From positions 1 to 50,444 of the forward strand of contig CASBPX010000081.1 in assembly GCA_949127735.1 (NCBI GenBank): a DNA stretch of 50,444 nucleotides. The letters are read 5' to 3'. Shown here piece by piece: positions 15,053 through 23,439 of this stretch. This DNA comes from Candidatus Obscuribacterales bacterium. GTDB taxonomy: Bacteria > Cyanobacteriota > Vampirovibrionia > Obscuribacterales > Obscuribacteraceae. The translations under genes were made by a program, and so were the position numbers. Positions within the stretch are counted from its first letter, which is position 1. Each line of letters starts with the position of its first letter. A model generated the notes under the pieces. The model did no database searches, was not told the origin of the DNA, and saw only the letters and a list, made by a program, of their open reading frames with translations.

Positions 15053-16153
15053 ATGCGAGAACGATTGGAAAACGATCCTGCAATTCAAGCGATTAAGGCG
15101 CAGGTTGATTTGGTCGCCCCTACTGACGCTATTGCGATGGACATATTTTATGATCTCAGCCTTCAACTTGCTCCGAAAAAATGCGAATGCGTCAATGCTC
15201 CAAAGCATAGATTTGATGGTGATCGCCACTTCCTGTGTGGCGGTTGCGGCGACACCAAGTCATTTACGTCTGGAACTTTGTTGCACCGGGTAACGCTCTT
15301 CAAAGCTTATTTAACTGCCTTTTTAATTCGCGAAGCCGGGTTACTGATCAGCGCATTGGCATTTTCACGACTTACAGATGTTCATTTCGGAACTGCTTTA
15401 AGCATTCAAAAGAAGCTCAGTTTGGCCATAGTGCATCAAATGGATGACACTTCGCCCTTAACCACCGCGCGGCCGCTGCAGGAAATTATTGCCAGACGCA
15501 GCTGCGAAACTCCGGCACGGATGCATCCGTTTGCTGAGGAGGAAGATATTGAACGGATGAACGCTGACTCAGATGCGGAGATGCCTTCAACTAACTCTGA
15601 GCCATCGAACTTTGAGGCCGCAAACTCTCACGAATCTTGTGCACCATCTGCAATTGCTGATGTGCCTGTGAATAGAGCAGAAAGCGGTAAAGATGCGTTT
15701 GAAACTGCAATAGAGATTATTGGGGCTTTGCTTTCTAAAATTCCGACTACGGCCGAAAAGCTTTCTTTGCAGACAAGCATTTCATTTGGTCTAGTCAACG
15801 GCGCTCTAACAATGTTGGAAATGAATGGCCAGGCCATTGAATTGCCAGGGGGTAAATTTATTTCAGCCGGTAGTGCGAAAGTTCTGCCAGCCTTGAGTGA
15901 AGAAGAACTGGCTTTTACTGCTCGCACAAAGTCAGCCGTCGAGACAGTAATCGAAAGTGTGAAATCAGTTTTTCATCGAGTGAGCCGAAAAGCCGTACAG
16001 CTTTATCTTGCAGCTGTCTGGTCCTCGCAAGACCGCGAGAGGTGGGGCAATGGATCAATCTTATATTTGTGCTTTAATCATCCACCAATTCGATACAAAG
16101 ACTTGCTCGATTATGTTTCTCCACCGCAAATGAAAATCATGCATTCTGTTTGA
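15053..16153 (+). CDS. Protein with transposase-type (IS1595-like) zinc ribbon, 366 aa
   Basis: The ATG at 15053 has GAGG eight bases upstream. Residues 44-80 hold a zinc-ribbon signature (Cys44, Cys46, Cys62, Cys65) followed by KSFTSGTLLHRV, which matches the start of IS1595/ISXO2-type transposases, where a ribbon ends with an S-x-TSGT-x-H pattern before the catalytic domain. No DDE-type catalytic domain can be seen. Instead there is a charged linker (about 140-215) and a C-terminal region of unknown type (ILYLCFNHPPIRYKDLL near the end). I infer a domesticated ribbon in a regulatory protein. No terminal repeats were found around it. Confidence 0.6.
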   Translation: MRERLENDPAIQAIKAQVDLVAPTDAIAMDIFYDLSLQLAPKKCECVNAPKHRFDGDRHFLCGGCGDTKSFTSGTLLHRVTLFKAYLTAFLIREAGLLISALAFSRLTDVHFGTALSIQKKLSLAIVHQMDDTSPLTTARPLQEIIARRSCETPARMHPFAEEEDIERMNADSDAEMPSTNSEPSNFEAANSHESCAPSAIADVPVNRAESGKDAFETAIEIIGALLSKIPTTAEKLSLQTSISFGLVNGALTMLEMNGQAIELPGGKFISAGSAKVLPALSEEELAFTARTKSAVETVIESVKSVFHRVSRKAVQLYLAAVWSSQDRERWGNGSILYLCFNHPPIRYKDLLDYVSPPQMKIMHSV

Positions 16154-16312
16154 TTTTTTTTGAAAGTTTTACTATTGAGCGAGCGGGCCTGCCTGGACCC
16201 GCTTATTGTGGCGCCGTGAATTCGTCCTCGGGCGGCTATCTTTATGAATTGAACTTTTTGTGACTGGTTTTGTGGCGGTTTTTGCTGCTGGGTAACTGGG
16301 AAAAATTTTTAC

Positions 16313-16356
16313 TAGTACGACTCAAGCGGTGGAAAATTTTAGATAGTACTACTCAA
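16313..16356. repeat. Two direct repeats TAGTAC(G/T)ACTCAA, 31 bp apart
   Basis: TAGTACGACTCAA (16313-16325) and TAGTACTACTCAA (16344-16356) are spaced 31 bp and each is preceded by a GGAAAA/TTTT block. They lie in the 313-base gap (16154-16466) between two convergent gene ends, where no promoter is required. A weak hairpin (AGCGGG/CCCGCT, 16182-16203) also lies there. I see no gene in the gap. Confidence 0.4.
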
Positions 16357-16466
16357 AATTTTTGTGGATGATCTCCCCAGCAAATCCACCGCAAAACGCT
16401 GTGCCCGTGCCTGTCTACTCGACGTATAGACATAGCGAAAAATAAAAAGCTACCAACAAACAGAAC

Positions 16467-17378
16467 TTACAAATATTTTTTGGTGACGCCCAGATCAAGA
16501 GCGAAGCGATAACCAATTAATTTGTAGATGATTTTTGCGGCCAGGAAATTGGGCGCGTTCAAGCCCTTAAGTGGTGACAACTCGGTCAAGTCAGCGGCTA
16601 CTACATTTTTGCGCACACAGACTGTTTTGATTAATTCCATTAGCTGATACCAGTCCAGACCACCTGGTTCAGGAGCTCCTGTCGCAGGCATAATGCCACA
16701 ATCCAGTCCGTCCATCGAAATGGAAAGGTAGACATTGTCAGACAGTGTATTGATTATTTCGGCAACGTCCCATTTATCTTGATTGCGTGCCCAGAAGATG
16801 CTGATGTTGGGCTCTTCTTCTTCCATCCAGGCAACTTCTTCCCAGCTGATATTGCGAATGCCTACTTGAGTCATCATCGGCTTCGGCAGTACTTTGTAGA
16901 CCTGGAAGCCGACTGACGCGTGACTGTGCGAATTACCTTCGTAGGAAGATCGCAAGTTACTGTGAGCAGCAATTTGTAAAACTGACAAATTCGGATAGCG
17001 TTCCAGGCAGCTCTTCACACCGCCAAGAGTAAGCGAGTGTTCGCCGCCCAGTAAAATTGGAAATTTGTCGGAGTCAACTAATGGCTTAACTGCATCCACT
17101 AAAGTGCTGAAAGCATTTTCGCTTTCGGTAGTAACGGCTTCTAATTCCACCGCTTTCATAGTGTGGATGCCGATTTTAAAAGGCTCGGTCCACAGTTCGT
17201 CGTCAAACAATTCCACTTGCTGGCTGGCTTCAAGCATGGCTTTAGGGCCGTCTTTTGCTCCTTTGCCATATGACGTCGAAGTCTCGTAAGGAATTGGCAC
17301 GATCACTACGCGCGAGTTGTCTTTCGATGCATAATCGTCGGAAAGACCGAAATAATTTTGTGATTTGCTTGACGGCAT
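16467..17378 (-). CDS. Agmatinase/ureohydrolase-fold protein with lost metal ligands (likely pseudoenzyme)
   Basis: A 303-residue member of the ureohydrolase (arginase/agmatinase) family; GAAGG precedes the ATG. The family motif GGxHS is intact (GGEHS, His114). The DAHxD motif reads AAHSN (Ala137, His139, Asn141), and SxDxD reads SISMD (Ser221, Asp223). Three of the six usual Mn ligands are therefore replaced, while the substrate-side motif GAPEPGG (234-240) and the fold remain. Active agmatinase would convert agmatine to putrescine and urea; with these changes a di-manganese centre seems impossible. It may be a regulatory or binding protein. No polyamine genes adjoin it. Confidence 0.85.
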   Translation of the reverse strand: MPSSKSQNYFGLSDDYASKDNSRVVIVPIPYETSTSYGKGAKDGPKAMLEASQQVELFDDELWTEPFKIGIHTMKAVELEAVTTESENAFSTLVDAVKPLVDSDKFPILLGGEHSLTLGGVKSCLERYPNLSVLQIAAHSNLRSSYEGNSHSHASVGFQVYKVLPKPMMTQVGIRNISWEEVAWMEEEEPNISIFWARNQDKWDVAEIINTLSDNVYLSISMDGLDCGIMPATGAPEPGGLDWYQLMELIKTVCVRKNVVAADLTELSPLKGLNAPNFLAAKIIYKLIGYRFALDLGVTKKYL

Positions 17379-17548
17379 TTGACCTTCGCTTTTGGCGCTG
17401 GAAACTTGTACGACTGTCGTTGCCTGCCAAGGGATGGCGAAGCAATCGCAAGATTTGAGTTTTTATAGCATTTACGCTTAAGCATTGCTATATGTGCCCA
17501 GAGACCGCCCCTTGCGGGACGTTTGACATCCGTGGTTGACAAGCGTTT

Positions 17549-18451
17549 TTAGTCAAGTTTGATATCGAAATATTTGCCATCAGAATAAAGTCTGGAGGCG
17601 ACGTTCCAGATGCCGACAGTGATTACTTCGCAGCCGCTGCGATAATCGACGCTGCCATTACAGCGAGACAGTGTCAACAGTGCGGCTTTAGCCAAATTAG
17701 GTCCGCCGGGCTCGACGGTTTTTACAGCACCACCTTTAATGGCATGATGCAGTAGCATGGCAGCATAAATGCGTCCGCCAGGCTGGCCAGTGCTGACAAT
17801 ATATTGCAGCTCAGCTTGATGTTTGGCTGCTTTCGGTAAGAGTGCCTTGTATGCTGTCCACGATTTTGATGAGCCGGGAGCTTCGCCGACTATTGAGTCG
17901 TCTAGTGTTTTCGCTTCGTGCAGAATAGCGAGATCTCCAGTTAATTTCATTGGTGCTGGTAATTTGCTTTTGATCTGTTGCACAACGTCGGCTAGTTTCG
18001 CCGGTTTAAGAGTGTGAAAATTGTCACCATCGAACCAATCGAGGAGGTCGTTTTTGATCGGACGAACAGACAAATGCCAGTTTGAACCTATGAGCATATC
18101 GTGGTCGTGATTAAGAAAAACAAGCACGCGACCTGGTTCGAACCGGCATGAGGCGCAGATGAAGTTTTCGCCTCCGTAGATTGCAATTTGCTTTGGTGCC
18201 GAGCCTTTCAAAACCTGATTGACGTCAGCCGTGGCCAGCTGGTTGAAGGTAAAACTGCTGCCTTTCTTTTCTACTTTTTCTAATTTTTTTACGTCAACTA
18301 TGGCAATCAATTCGGAATTAAGGATCATCTGGTCAAGCGATGAATAAGCGGCTTTGGCTTTGGCTTCAGGAAGCATGAGTAGTGCTCCGATTGTGCAAAA
18401 AAGAAGGGCAGAGAATAGGGCAGTCGATTTGTGTATTAATGACAATGGCAT
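17549..18451 (-). CDS. Secreted protein, tandem paralogue 1 (TIMP/NTR-like pattern)
   Basis: The ATG at 18451 has AAGAGA upstream; a GTG eleven codons earlier is less likely. A signal peptide (hydrophobic stretch around STALFSALLFCTIGALLML, cleavage near AKAKA) is followed by a domain with the order ELIAIVDV, ATADVNQVLKG, ICASC, GRVLVFLN. This arrangement resembles secreted OB-fold (TIMP/netrin-like) domains seen in many bacteria; that assignment is inference. C-terminal GGRIYAAMLLHHA and CNGSVDYRSGC are shared with its neighbour at 18499-19422, showing an old tandem duplication. Function unknown. Confidence 0.75.
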   Translation of the reverse strand: MPLSLIHKSTALFSALLFCTIGALLMLPEAKAKAAYSSLDQMILNSELIAIVDVKKLEKVEKKGSSFTFNQLATADVNQVLKGSAPKQIAIYGGENFICASCRFEPGRVLVFLNHDHDMLIGSNWHLSVRPIKNDLLDWFDGDNFHTLKPAKLADVVQQIKSKLPAPMKLTGDLAILHEAKTLDDSIVGEAPGSSKSWTAYKALLPKAAKHQAELQYIVSTGQPGGRIYAAMLLHHAIKGGAVKTVEPGGPNLAKAALLTLSRCNGSVDYRSGCEVITVGIWNVASRLYSDGKYFDIKLD

Positions 18452-18498
18452 AGGCAATCTCTTTTGTGTAATTTGATTTGTCACTGACTAACATGCAC

Positions 18499-19422
18499 TT
18501 ATTCCAATTTGAGGTTCATGAATTTGCCCTCGCCAGAAAGTTTGTTTGCGATTTCTCGAATGCCTGTGGGAAAGCCTTTGCAGCCGCTACGATAGACTAC
18601 GCTGCCATTGCACGTAGAAAGCGTCTGCAAGGCGTCTTTTGTCTGGTCTGCAGACACTGAGACAGATTTCTCGCTTATTTTTTTGCTTGCATTTTGGCTC
18701 GCTTTTTGGTCTGCTTGTTTGGCAGCGTGATGGAGCAGCATGGCTGCGTAAATGCGTCCTCCTGGTTTGCCCATGGCGACGATGTATTCCAGTTCGCTTT
18801 TATGTTGTGCCGCCACCGGTAGTATCGCTCTATATGCCTGCCAGGCTTGGGAAGGCTCGGCAGCCTCGCCCGTTGCTCCGTCATCAACGGTGTCTGCGTT
18901 ATTGAGAGCAGCAAGAGGTGGTGAAAGTTTTACTGGCTTGGGTAATCCAGCTTTGATTGACTTTAAAACGTCTTCCAGTTTTGTCGGTTTTTGCGGGCTG
19001 TAATGCTCGCCGGCATACCATTCTAGCTGCCCGTTTTCAATTGGTCTGACCGAGAGGTGCCAGTTTGAGCCGATCAGCAAATTGTTATCCTGATTGAGAA
19101 ACACTAAGTTTTTGCCTGGCTTTAATAGACACTGAGCGCATATAAAATCTTCTCCTCCGTAAATCATTATTTGTTTGCTGGGAGAGCCTTTTAAAGTTTG
19201 CTCCACGTCAGCAGTGGCCTTTTGACTGTAACTGCGGCTCAGACCCGCAGCTTCTACTTTTTCTACTTTTTTGATGTCTACTACGGCAATAATCTGGGAA
19301 TTTTTCAGCATCTCGCTTTGCGAGGCGAAATAGGCTTTGGCTAAGCAAGCGTTCGAAAATGACACTAGAAGCGCCTCCAGCCCGACAATCAGCGATGTAA
19401 GAATGAGCAATTTGATTTTCAT
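18499..19422 (-). CDS. Secreted protein, tandem paralogue 2 (TIMP/NTR-like pattern)
   Basis: A 307-residue paralogue of the gene 47 bases downstream, with GGAG eight bases before its ATG and a signal peptide (LLILTSLIVGLEALLV). Shared blocks include IIAVVDIKKVEKVE, ATADVEQTLKGSPSKQI, FICAQC, NLLIGSNWHLSVRPI, KPGGRIYAAMLLHHA and CNGSVVYRSGC. This copy has an extra Lys/Ser-rich insertion (about 240-265) before the C-terminal Cys pair. The conserved CxxC (CAQC here, CASC in paralogue 1) and the C-terminal pair C...C may form disulfides outside the cell. Confidence 0.75.
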   Translation of the reverse strand: MKIKLLILTSLIVGLEALLVSFSNACLAKAYFASQSEMLKNSQIIAVVDIKKVEKVEAAGLSRSYSQKATADVEQTLKGSPSKQIMIYGGEDFICAQCLLKPGKNLVFLNQDNNLLIGSNWHLSVRPIENGQLEWYAGEHYSPQKPTKLEDVLKSIKAGLPKPVKLSPPLAALNNADTVDDGATGEAAEPSQAWQAYRAILPVAAQHKSELEYIVAMGKPGGRIYAAMLLHHAAKQADQKASQNASKKISEKSVSVSADQTKDALQTLSTCNGSVVYRSGCKGFPTGIREIANKLSGEGKFMNLKLE

Positions 19423-19543
19423 GGCACCCTCTCCTTGACATTACCATCGCCGCCGCCAAATAACACCATGGTTTTCTCTAGTTGACAAGGCTGAGGCTTG
19501 ACCCTTCTGCTAAACTTTGGCACATTCCATCACTAATAAAATT

Positions 19544-20527
19544 ATGGCAACGCAAAAAACATCAATCTGGTCTAAGTCTAAGCGGCACTCGAAGGCGGCT
19601 AAAGTTGCGGCTTTCGGTCTGGTGCTCGGTCAACTTTTCACTGCTGCATGGGCGCAACCCTGTCATGCTTTGTTTTTTGGCTACAACCAGCAAGCTGAGG
19701 CTTATAAGCAACAAGGCGATGCGGCCCGCGACGCTCAAAATTTCAGCATGGCGATCAATTATTACACCAGTGCTATCAACCTTTTGCCATACGATGCGGC
19801 GCAAAATTTGGCCGATTTGTATTACGCGCGGGCGATAGTCAATGATGTCTCTGGCCAGTATCAGCGCGCGACATCTGATTGGCAAGCCGCGCACGACAAC
19901 TATGCAAAATGCGTGCAGCAGGGGCAGAATCAGCCCGGGGTCAACGTCAGTTATGACAAAGAATACGAAGACGAGTTGGGGCGCATGATTACTTGGCGCG
20001 CCACTGAAAATCCGAATTCTTCCAACTACATGGAAGATGGGCCCATGCAACGTTTCTCCACACCTGGCAATATTAAAGTTTTTATCGACACCACCGAAGC
20101 ATCCGGATTTTCATACGACCTGCGCTATTTGATTTTTCAGGCGATGTACACCTGGTGTAGTTTTTCCGGCTCGCCGGTGCGCATGACGCAGTGGAACAGT
20201 GCAGATGGTGCCGACATCATTGTGCAGCGCGCCAACGCCGCCGGACAGATCGGATTCGGTGCTGGCGGCCAGACCAATGCTCAGCCCAGCGGCCAGGGAA
20301 ACTTCATCGGTAAAAGCTACACCAGGCTTACCACCAGTGGTTATAGCGGCAGCAACATGAGTCAGGCTGATAAAGACCGCCTCTTTAATTTAGCCTTGCA
20401 TGAAACCGGGCATGCATTAGGTATTGGCGGGCATTCTCCGTCGGGTCTGGATATCATGTATTTCAAGTCTCCGCTTTTAAAATTGAGCGACCGAGACACC
20501 ACCACTTTGAGAATGATGTATCAATAA
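19544..20527 (+). CDS. Secreted matrixin-like zinc metalloprotease with TPR-like N-terminus
   Basis: Started at ATG 19544 (327 aa); no ribosome site is obvious, and a TTG nine codons upstream is an alternative. A signal peptide ends near PCHA (about 41). Residues 50-125 look like one to two TPR units (AEAYKQQGDAARDAQNFSMA). The C-terminal protease domain has the zinc motif HETGHALGIGGH (His286, Glu287, His290, His297) and a Met-turn DIMY about eight residues later. The third His is one residue later than in the canonical HExxHxxGxxH, a variant also found in other bacterial matrixins. It probably degrades extracellular or envelope proteins. It is followed 25 bases later by a thioredoxin-fold gene. 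Confidence 0.85.
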   Translation: MATQKTSIWSKSKRHSKAAKVAAFGLVLGQLFTAAWAQPCHALFFGYNQQAEAYKQQGDAARDAQNFSMAINYYTSAINLLPYDAAQNLADLYYARAIVNDVSGQYQRATSDWQAAHDNYAKCVQQGQNQPGVNVSYDKEYEDELGRMITWRATENPNSSNYMEDGPMQRFSTPGNIKVFIDTTEASGFSYDLRYLIFQAMYTWCSFSGSPVRMTQWNSADGADIIVQRANAAGQIGFGAGGQTNAQPSGQGNFIGKSYTRLTTSGYSGSNMSQADKDRLFNLALHETGHALGIGGHSPSGLDIMYFKSPLLKLSDRDTTTLRMMYQ

Positions 20528-20552
20528 CTGCAGTTAAGTGAGGCGCTGGGTA

Positions 20553-21266
20553 ATGAGAAAGAATGCTAAATGGTCGGCACTGGTGGCAAGCTTGTTGATG
20601 GCTGCTTCTCTGGCAGTGGCAATTGGCTCGGGCAGTCAGGTTCTCGCAGCCCCAGACGCTTTTACCATGGCCAAAAAGAAATATACAGAGAAAAATTATC
20701 AGGGCGCACTGAACGATTTTAAAGCCCTGTCGGCAAAATATCCCACCCGATCAGATTTCCACTATTACCTGGCGCTTTGTAATCAATGTCTTTCACGTTC
20801 TGCTGAAGCAAAGAACGAATATAAGTGGGTGATGGATAATGATCACGGTCAGCTCAACCGCATGGCTACAGCCGGTTATAACCAATTGGCAGGTGCTCGT
20901 GGCTCAATCGCCAGTGGCGGAAGTAGTAGTGCCAGCACCTCGCCGGTGGCAACTCAAAGCAGCTCTGGTGCCAATACCGCCGTCGGTTCTGTGAAAACCG
21001 TTCTGGATTTCTATACAACCTGGTGTGGCCCTTGCAAACAAATGGAGCCTACTTTCGAAGAAGCGAAGAGTAAGTTTCGCGGCGTCACTTTCAAGCGACT
21101 CGATGCTGAACAGCCGGACAATAAAGCACTGGTGCAGAAATACCAAGTAGCTGGTTATCCCACAATTGTTTTGCTTGACGGCAGTGGCAAGCAAATCTAT
21201 AACCAGGCCGGTTCTATGATAGGCGATGAATTTTTCAATCTAATTGCAAAAGCCGGCGGCAAGTAG
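20553..21266 (+). CDS. Exported thioredoxin-domain protein with N-terminal TPR-like helices
   Basis: ATG 20553 has GAGG nine bases upstream. A signal peptide ends near VLAAP (about 33). Residues 36-115 form TPR-like helices (AKKKYTEKNYQGALNDFKAL), a Ser/Thr/Ala linker follows (118-145), and then a thioredoxin domain with the active site WCGPC at 157-161 and cis-Pro203 in GYPTIVLL. Outside the cytoplasm it should reduce or isomerise disulfides or transfer electrons to a partner. Its co-orientation with the matrixin protease (25-base gap) suggests a shared role in extracytoplasmic protein maturation. A bidirectional terminator follows. Confidence 0.85.
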   Translation: MRKNAKWSALVASLLMAASLAVAIGSGSQVLAAPDAFTMAKKKYTEKNYQGALNDFKALSAKYPTRSDFHYYLALCNQCLSRSAEAKNEYKWVMDNDHGQLNRMATAGYNQLAGARGSIASGGSSSASTSPVATQSSSGANTAVGSVKTVLDFYTTWCGPCKQMEPTFEEAKSKFRGVTFKRLDAEQPDNKALVQKYQVAGYPTIVLLDGSGKQIYNQAGSMIGDEFFNLIAKAGGK

Positions 21267-21437
21267 TGAATCGTATCTGAGAGCAGAAGCACGCTTCTTA
21301 GTTCAAGATCTTGTAACCCTGGCTGGCTGTCTTTTCCAAACTGAAACGTATACGCTCTAGTTTTCAAAACACACCCGCCCATGTGCCCAGCCTGTTTTTG
21401 AGATATCGTTTATACTATATTATGTCGCAAAGCTGAG

Positions 21438-21491
21438 AAAAAAACACAGGTGCCCGCTTCTCAAAAGAGAGAAAACGGGCACCCGGTTTTT
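21438..21491. terminator. Bidirectional intrinsic terminator
   Basis: GGTGCCCG (21449-21456) pairs with CGGGCACC (21476-21483). A run of seven A precedes the stem (21438-21444) and a T-run follows (21487-21491). It serves both convergent genes, the thioredoxin gene on plus and the unknown gene at 21535 on minus. Confidence 0.8.
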
Positions 21492-21534
21492 CAGGTTAAC
21501 AGCCGAGCAGCAGGCCTAACTCAAGGAGCTTCCT

Positions 21535-21888
21535 TCAGGTGTTGGCCTTGTTGAGAATAACTCCCGCCGGCAGTCGCTCGATGTTGACCGAGTCGCCGCG
21601 CAGAAGAGTTTCGCTTACCGCGTCTTGCCACGACCAGCCGCTGCCGACCAGCATGGCTTCGTTGTTGATCCAGGCGAGCACAGCCGGCAGTGCCGCTTGC
21701 ACGTCGCCTTCGATGCTGAGATTGCCGAAGGGGCGAAAGGAAAGCGGCGTGACGTTGCAGCCGTTTACCTTCACCTGATCCGACCGAGCAATGATCTCGC
21801 CTGCAGAAAAGGGCGAAATCAGGGCAGGGTTAATGATGTCCCGTTCGCAGCGAATGAACGTTCCGGTGTTCTGGATTTGCGTGTTCAT
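21535..21888 (-). CDS. Unknown small protein, 117 aa
   Basis: ATG 21888 has GGAA about seven bases upstream; an in-frame GTG four codons earlier has a poorer site. The product (MNTQIQNTGTFIRCERD...) is soluble, probably mainly beta, with a C-terminal GSGWSWQDAVSETLLRGD stretch. Third positions are GC-rich, as in the gene upstream at 21939 and in 173-787. The 50-base gap suggests co-transcription with 21939-23192. Function not recognised. Confidence 0.65.
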   Translation of the reverse strand: MNTQIQNTGTFIRCERDIINPALISPFSAGEIIARSDQVKVNGCNVTPLSFRPFGNLSIEGDVQAALPAVLAWINNEAMLVGSGWSWQDAVSETLLRGDSVNIERLPAGVILNKANT

Positions 21889-21938
21889 AGGATTTTCCAC
21901 TTCAGTTGGTGTATTCGGTTCGAAGCTCAGTCTCAGTT

Positions 21939-23192
21939 TTACATGCCGCCGTGATAGACCTCGTTGGCCATCTTCTCGTCGTGGGCTTTGATGCCCGCGA
22001 GCACGGTGTATTGCGGAATCGCCTTGTAGCTGGTCGGCACGGTGAAGCGCAGTCCAGGGTCTTTGGCGTAGGTAACCACCGGCATGACGTCACCCTTTTC
22101 GTCGAAAGGCTTCGACGAAATCACGCGGCCGCTTTTGTCGAGGGTGTATTCCACCCGGTTCTTCCAGAATTCCGCGTCTTTGTGCACGGTGACCGTCTCG
22201 ATGGTGCCGTCTGTGCGGAAATCGAAACGACGCAGGTTTCTGCCCTGTTCGTTGACTTCGATCACGTGCGAGAGGTACATCTTCGGCTTGCCGCTGGCGT
22301 CCTTGGGCGCGTCATTGTCCACCTTCCACTTGGTCTGCAAAGTTTGTTTGCCGGCCTCGTTGTAGATGGTGACGTCGGTTGCAAACTGCCATTCCTGCAC
22401 CAGCAGCTCGTCGGTGCCGTTGGGGCGATATTGGCGCATGGACAGCGAGTTGATGCCACGGGTGGCCTTCACTCGCGGCTTGCCGTCCTGATACATCAGG
22501 GTGATTTCGTAGCCGCCGTAGGTGCGCACTTCCATCCAGGCGATAGCCTTGCCGTCTTCCATGAAGTGCTCTTTGGTGAACGACGATTCGCTGGGCTTGA
22601 TCGACTGACGCACGAGGGCCGTGCCGTCCAGGCGATAAAGCGTTTCGCTTTCCACTTCTTTCTTCGCCAGGTTGTAGGTTTCACTGCGCACAGTGAGCCC
22701 GGTGGCGGCGAAGAAGTCGGTCTGGAAGCGTTCGCCTTTGTCGATCTGGTTGCCGGCTGAAAGCAGCTTGCCGTCGGCGGAATACTTGCGTTCACGCAGC
22801 GGCCGGAAGCCACTGGCATCACGCACGTTTTCCATGAAAAGCGGACCACGAACAGTGTCTTCGTCTTTGGCAAAGGCCTCGCAGTCTTTGTGTTCGGGGG
22901 CCGGGTAGTAAACGATCTCGCGAGAGATGCGGGGCAGCTTGGCGAATTCCACCACTTTGGTGTATCCGTCCTTCATGTCGATGTTGTCGACAGCGCCACC
23001 CATACCGTCGAGAACGCGCCTGCGCTGGCACTCGTTGGCTTCGGCGGGCAGGAGGAGAATTTTCGGCATGGCGATAACTTCGGTGGTGCCGAGGTCGGAA
23101 GGAAGTTCACGCTGGAACATTCCGCCGAAATAGGCAGCCGCCGAAAGAGACACCACCGTCGCGATTGCGATTGCGGGAAGATATCTTTTCAT
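21939..23192 (-). CDS. Unknown exported protein, 417 aa
   Basis: AGGA lies nine bases before the ATG. The N-terminus (RYLPAIAIATVVSLSAAAYFGG) is a signal peptide or single membrane anchor. The remainder is rich in beta strands with repeating turns of the type YxxDGKxL (RKYSADGKLL, YRLDGTAL, FRTDGTIE, YTLDKSGRV), like antitoxin-MORN/'YD'-style repeats in secreted proteins. Third codon positions are strongly GC-biased compared with genes at 23440-31094. No enzyme motif is seen. It probably shares a transcript with 21535-21888. Confidence 0.7.
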   Translation of the reverse strand: MKRYLPAIAIATVVSLSAAAYFGGMFQRELPSDLGTTEVIAMPKILLLPAEANECQRRRVLDGMGGAVDNIDMKDGYTKVVEFAKLPRISREIVYYPAPEHKDCEAFAKDEDTVRGPLFMENVRDASGFRPLRERKYSADGKLLSAGNQIDKGERFQTDFFAATGLTVRSETYNLAKKEVESETLYRLDGTALVRQSIKPSESSFTKEHFMEDGKAIAWMEVRTYGGYEITLMYQDGKPRVKATRGINSLSMRQYRPNGTDELLVQEWQFATDVTIYNEAGKQTLQTKWKVDNDAPKDASGKPKMYLSHVIEVNEQGRNLRRFDFRTDGTIETVTVHKDAEFWKNRVEYTLDKSGRVISSKPFDEKGDVMPVVTYAKDPGLRFTVPTSYKAIPQYTVLAGIKAHDEKMANEVYHGGM

Positions 23193-23439
23193 TTTTGAGA
23201 TCCTATATTCTGTTTTTGGGAGTTTTTAGCTCCGCGTGTTGAGAATGCTGCAAGATGGTGCACCACGTGCATCGGTCATGCAGGAGGAAAGTCGAAGTGA
23301 GTTCGTTCTGGCAGGTGTTGTTGTTTGTTTTTGCTTTTTTTTGTTGGGTGGAAAAGAACGGACTACTTGATCACGTATCAAGAACAAGATCTACGTGACA
23401 ACTTAAGCTTTAATCAGGACACGCTTAACATAGCGTCAC

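Noticed and set aside
21906..22760. Long plus-strand open frame opposite 21939-23192
   Set aside because: It is an antisense shadow caused by GC-rich third positions. The minus-strand frame has a signal peptide and an AGGA site.
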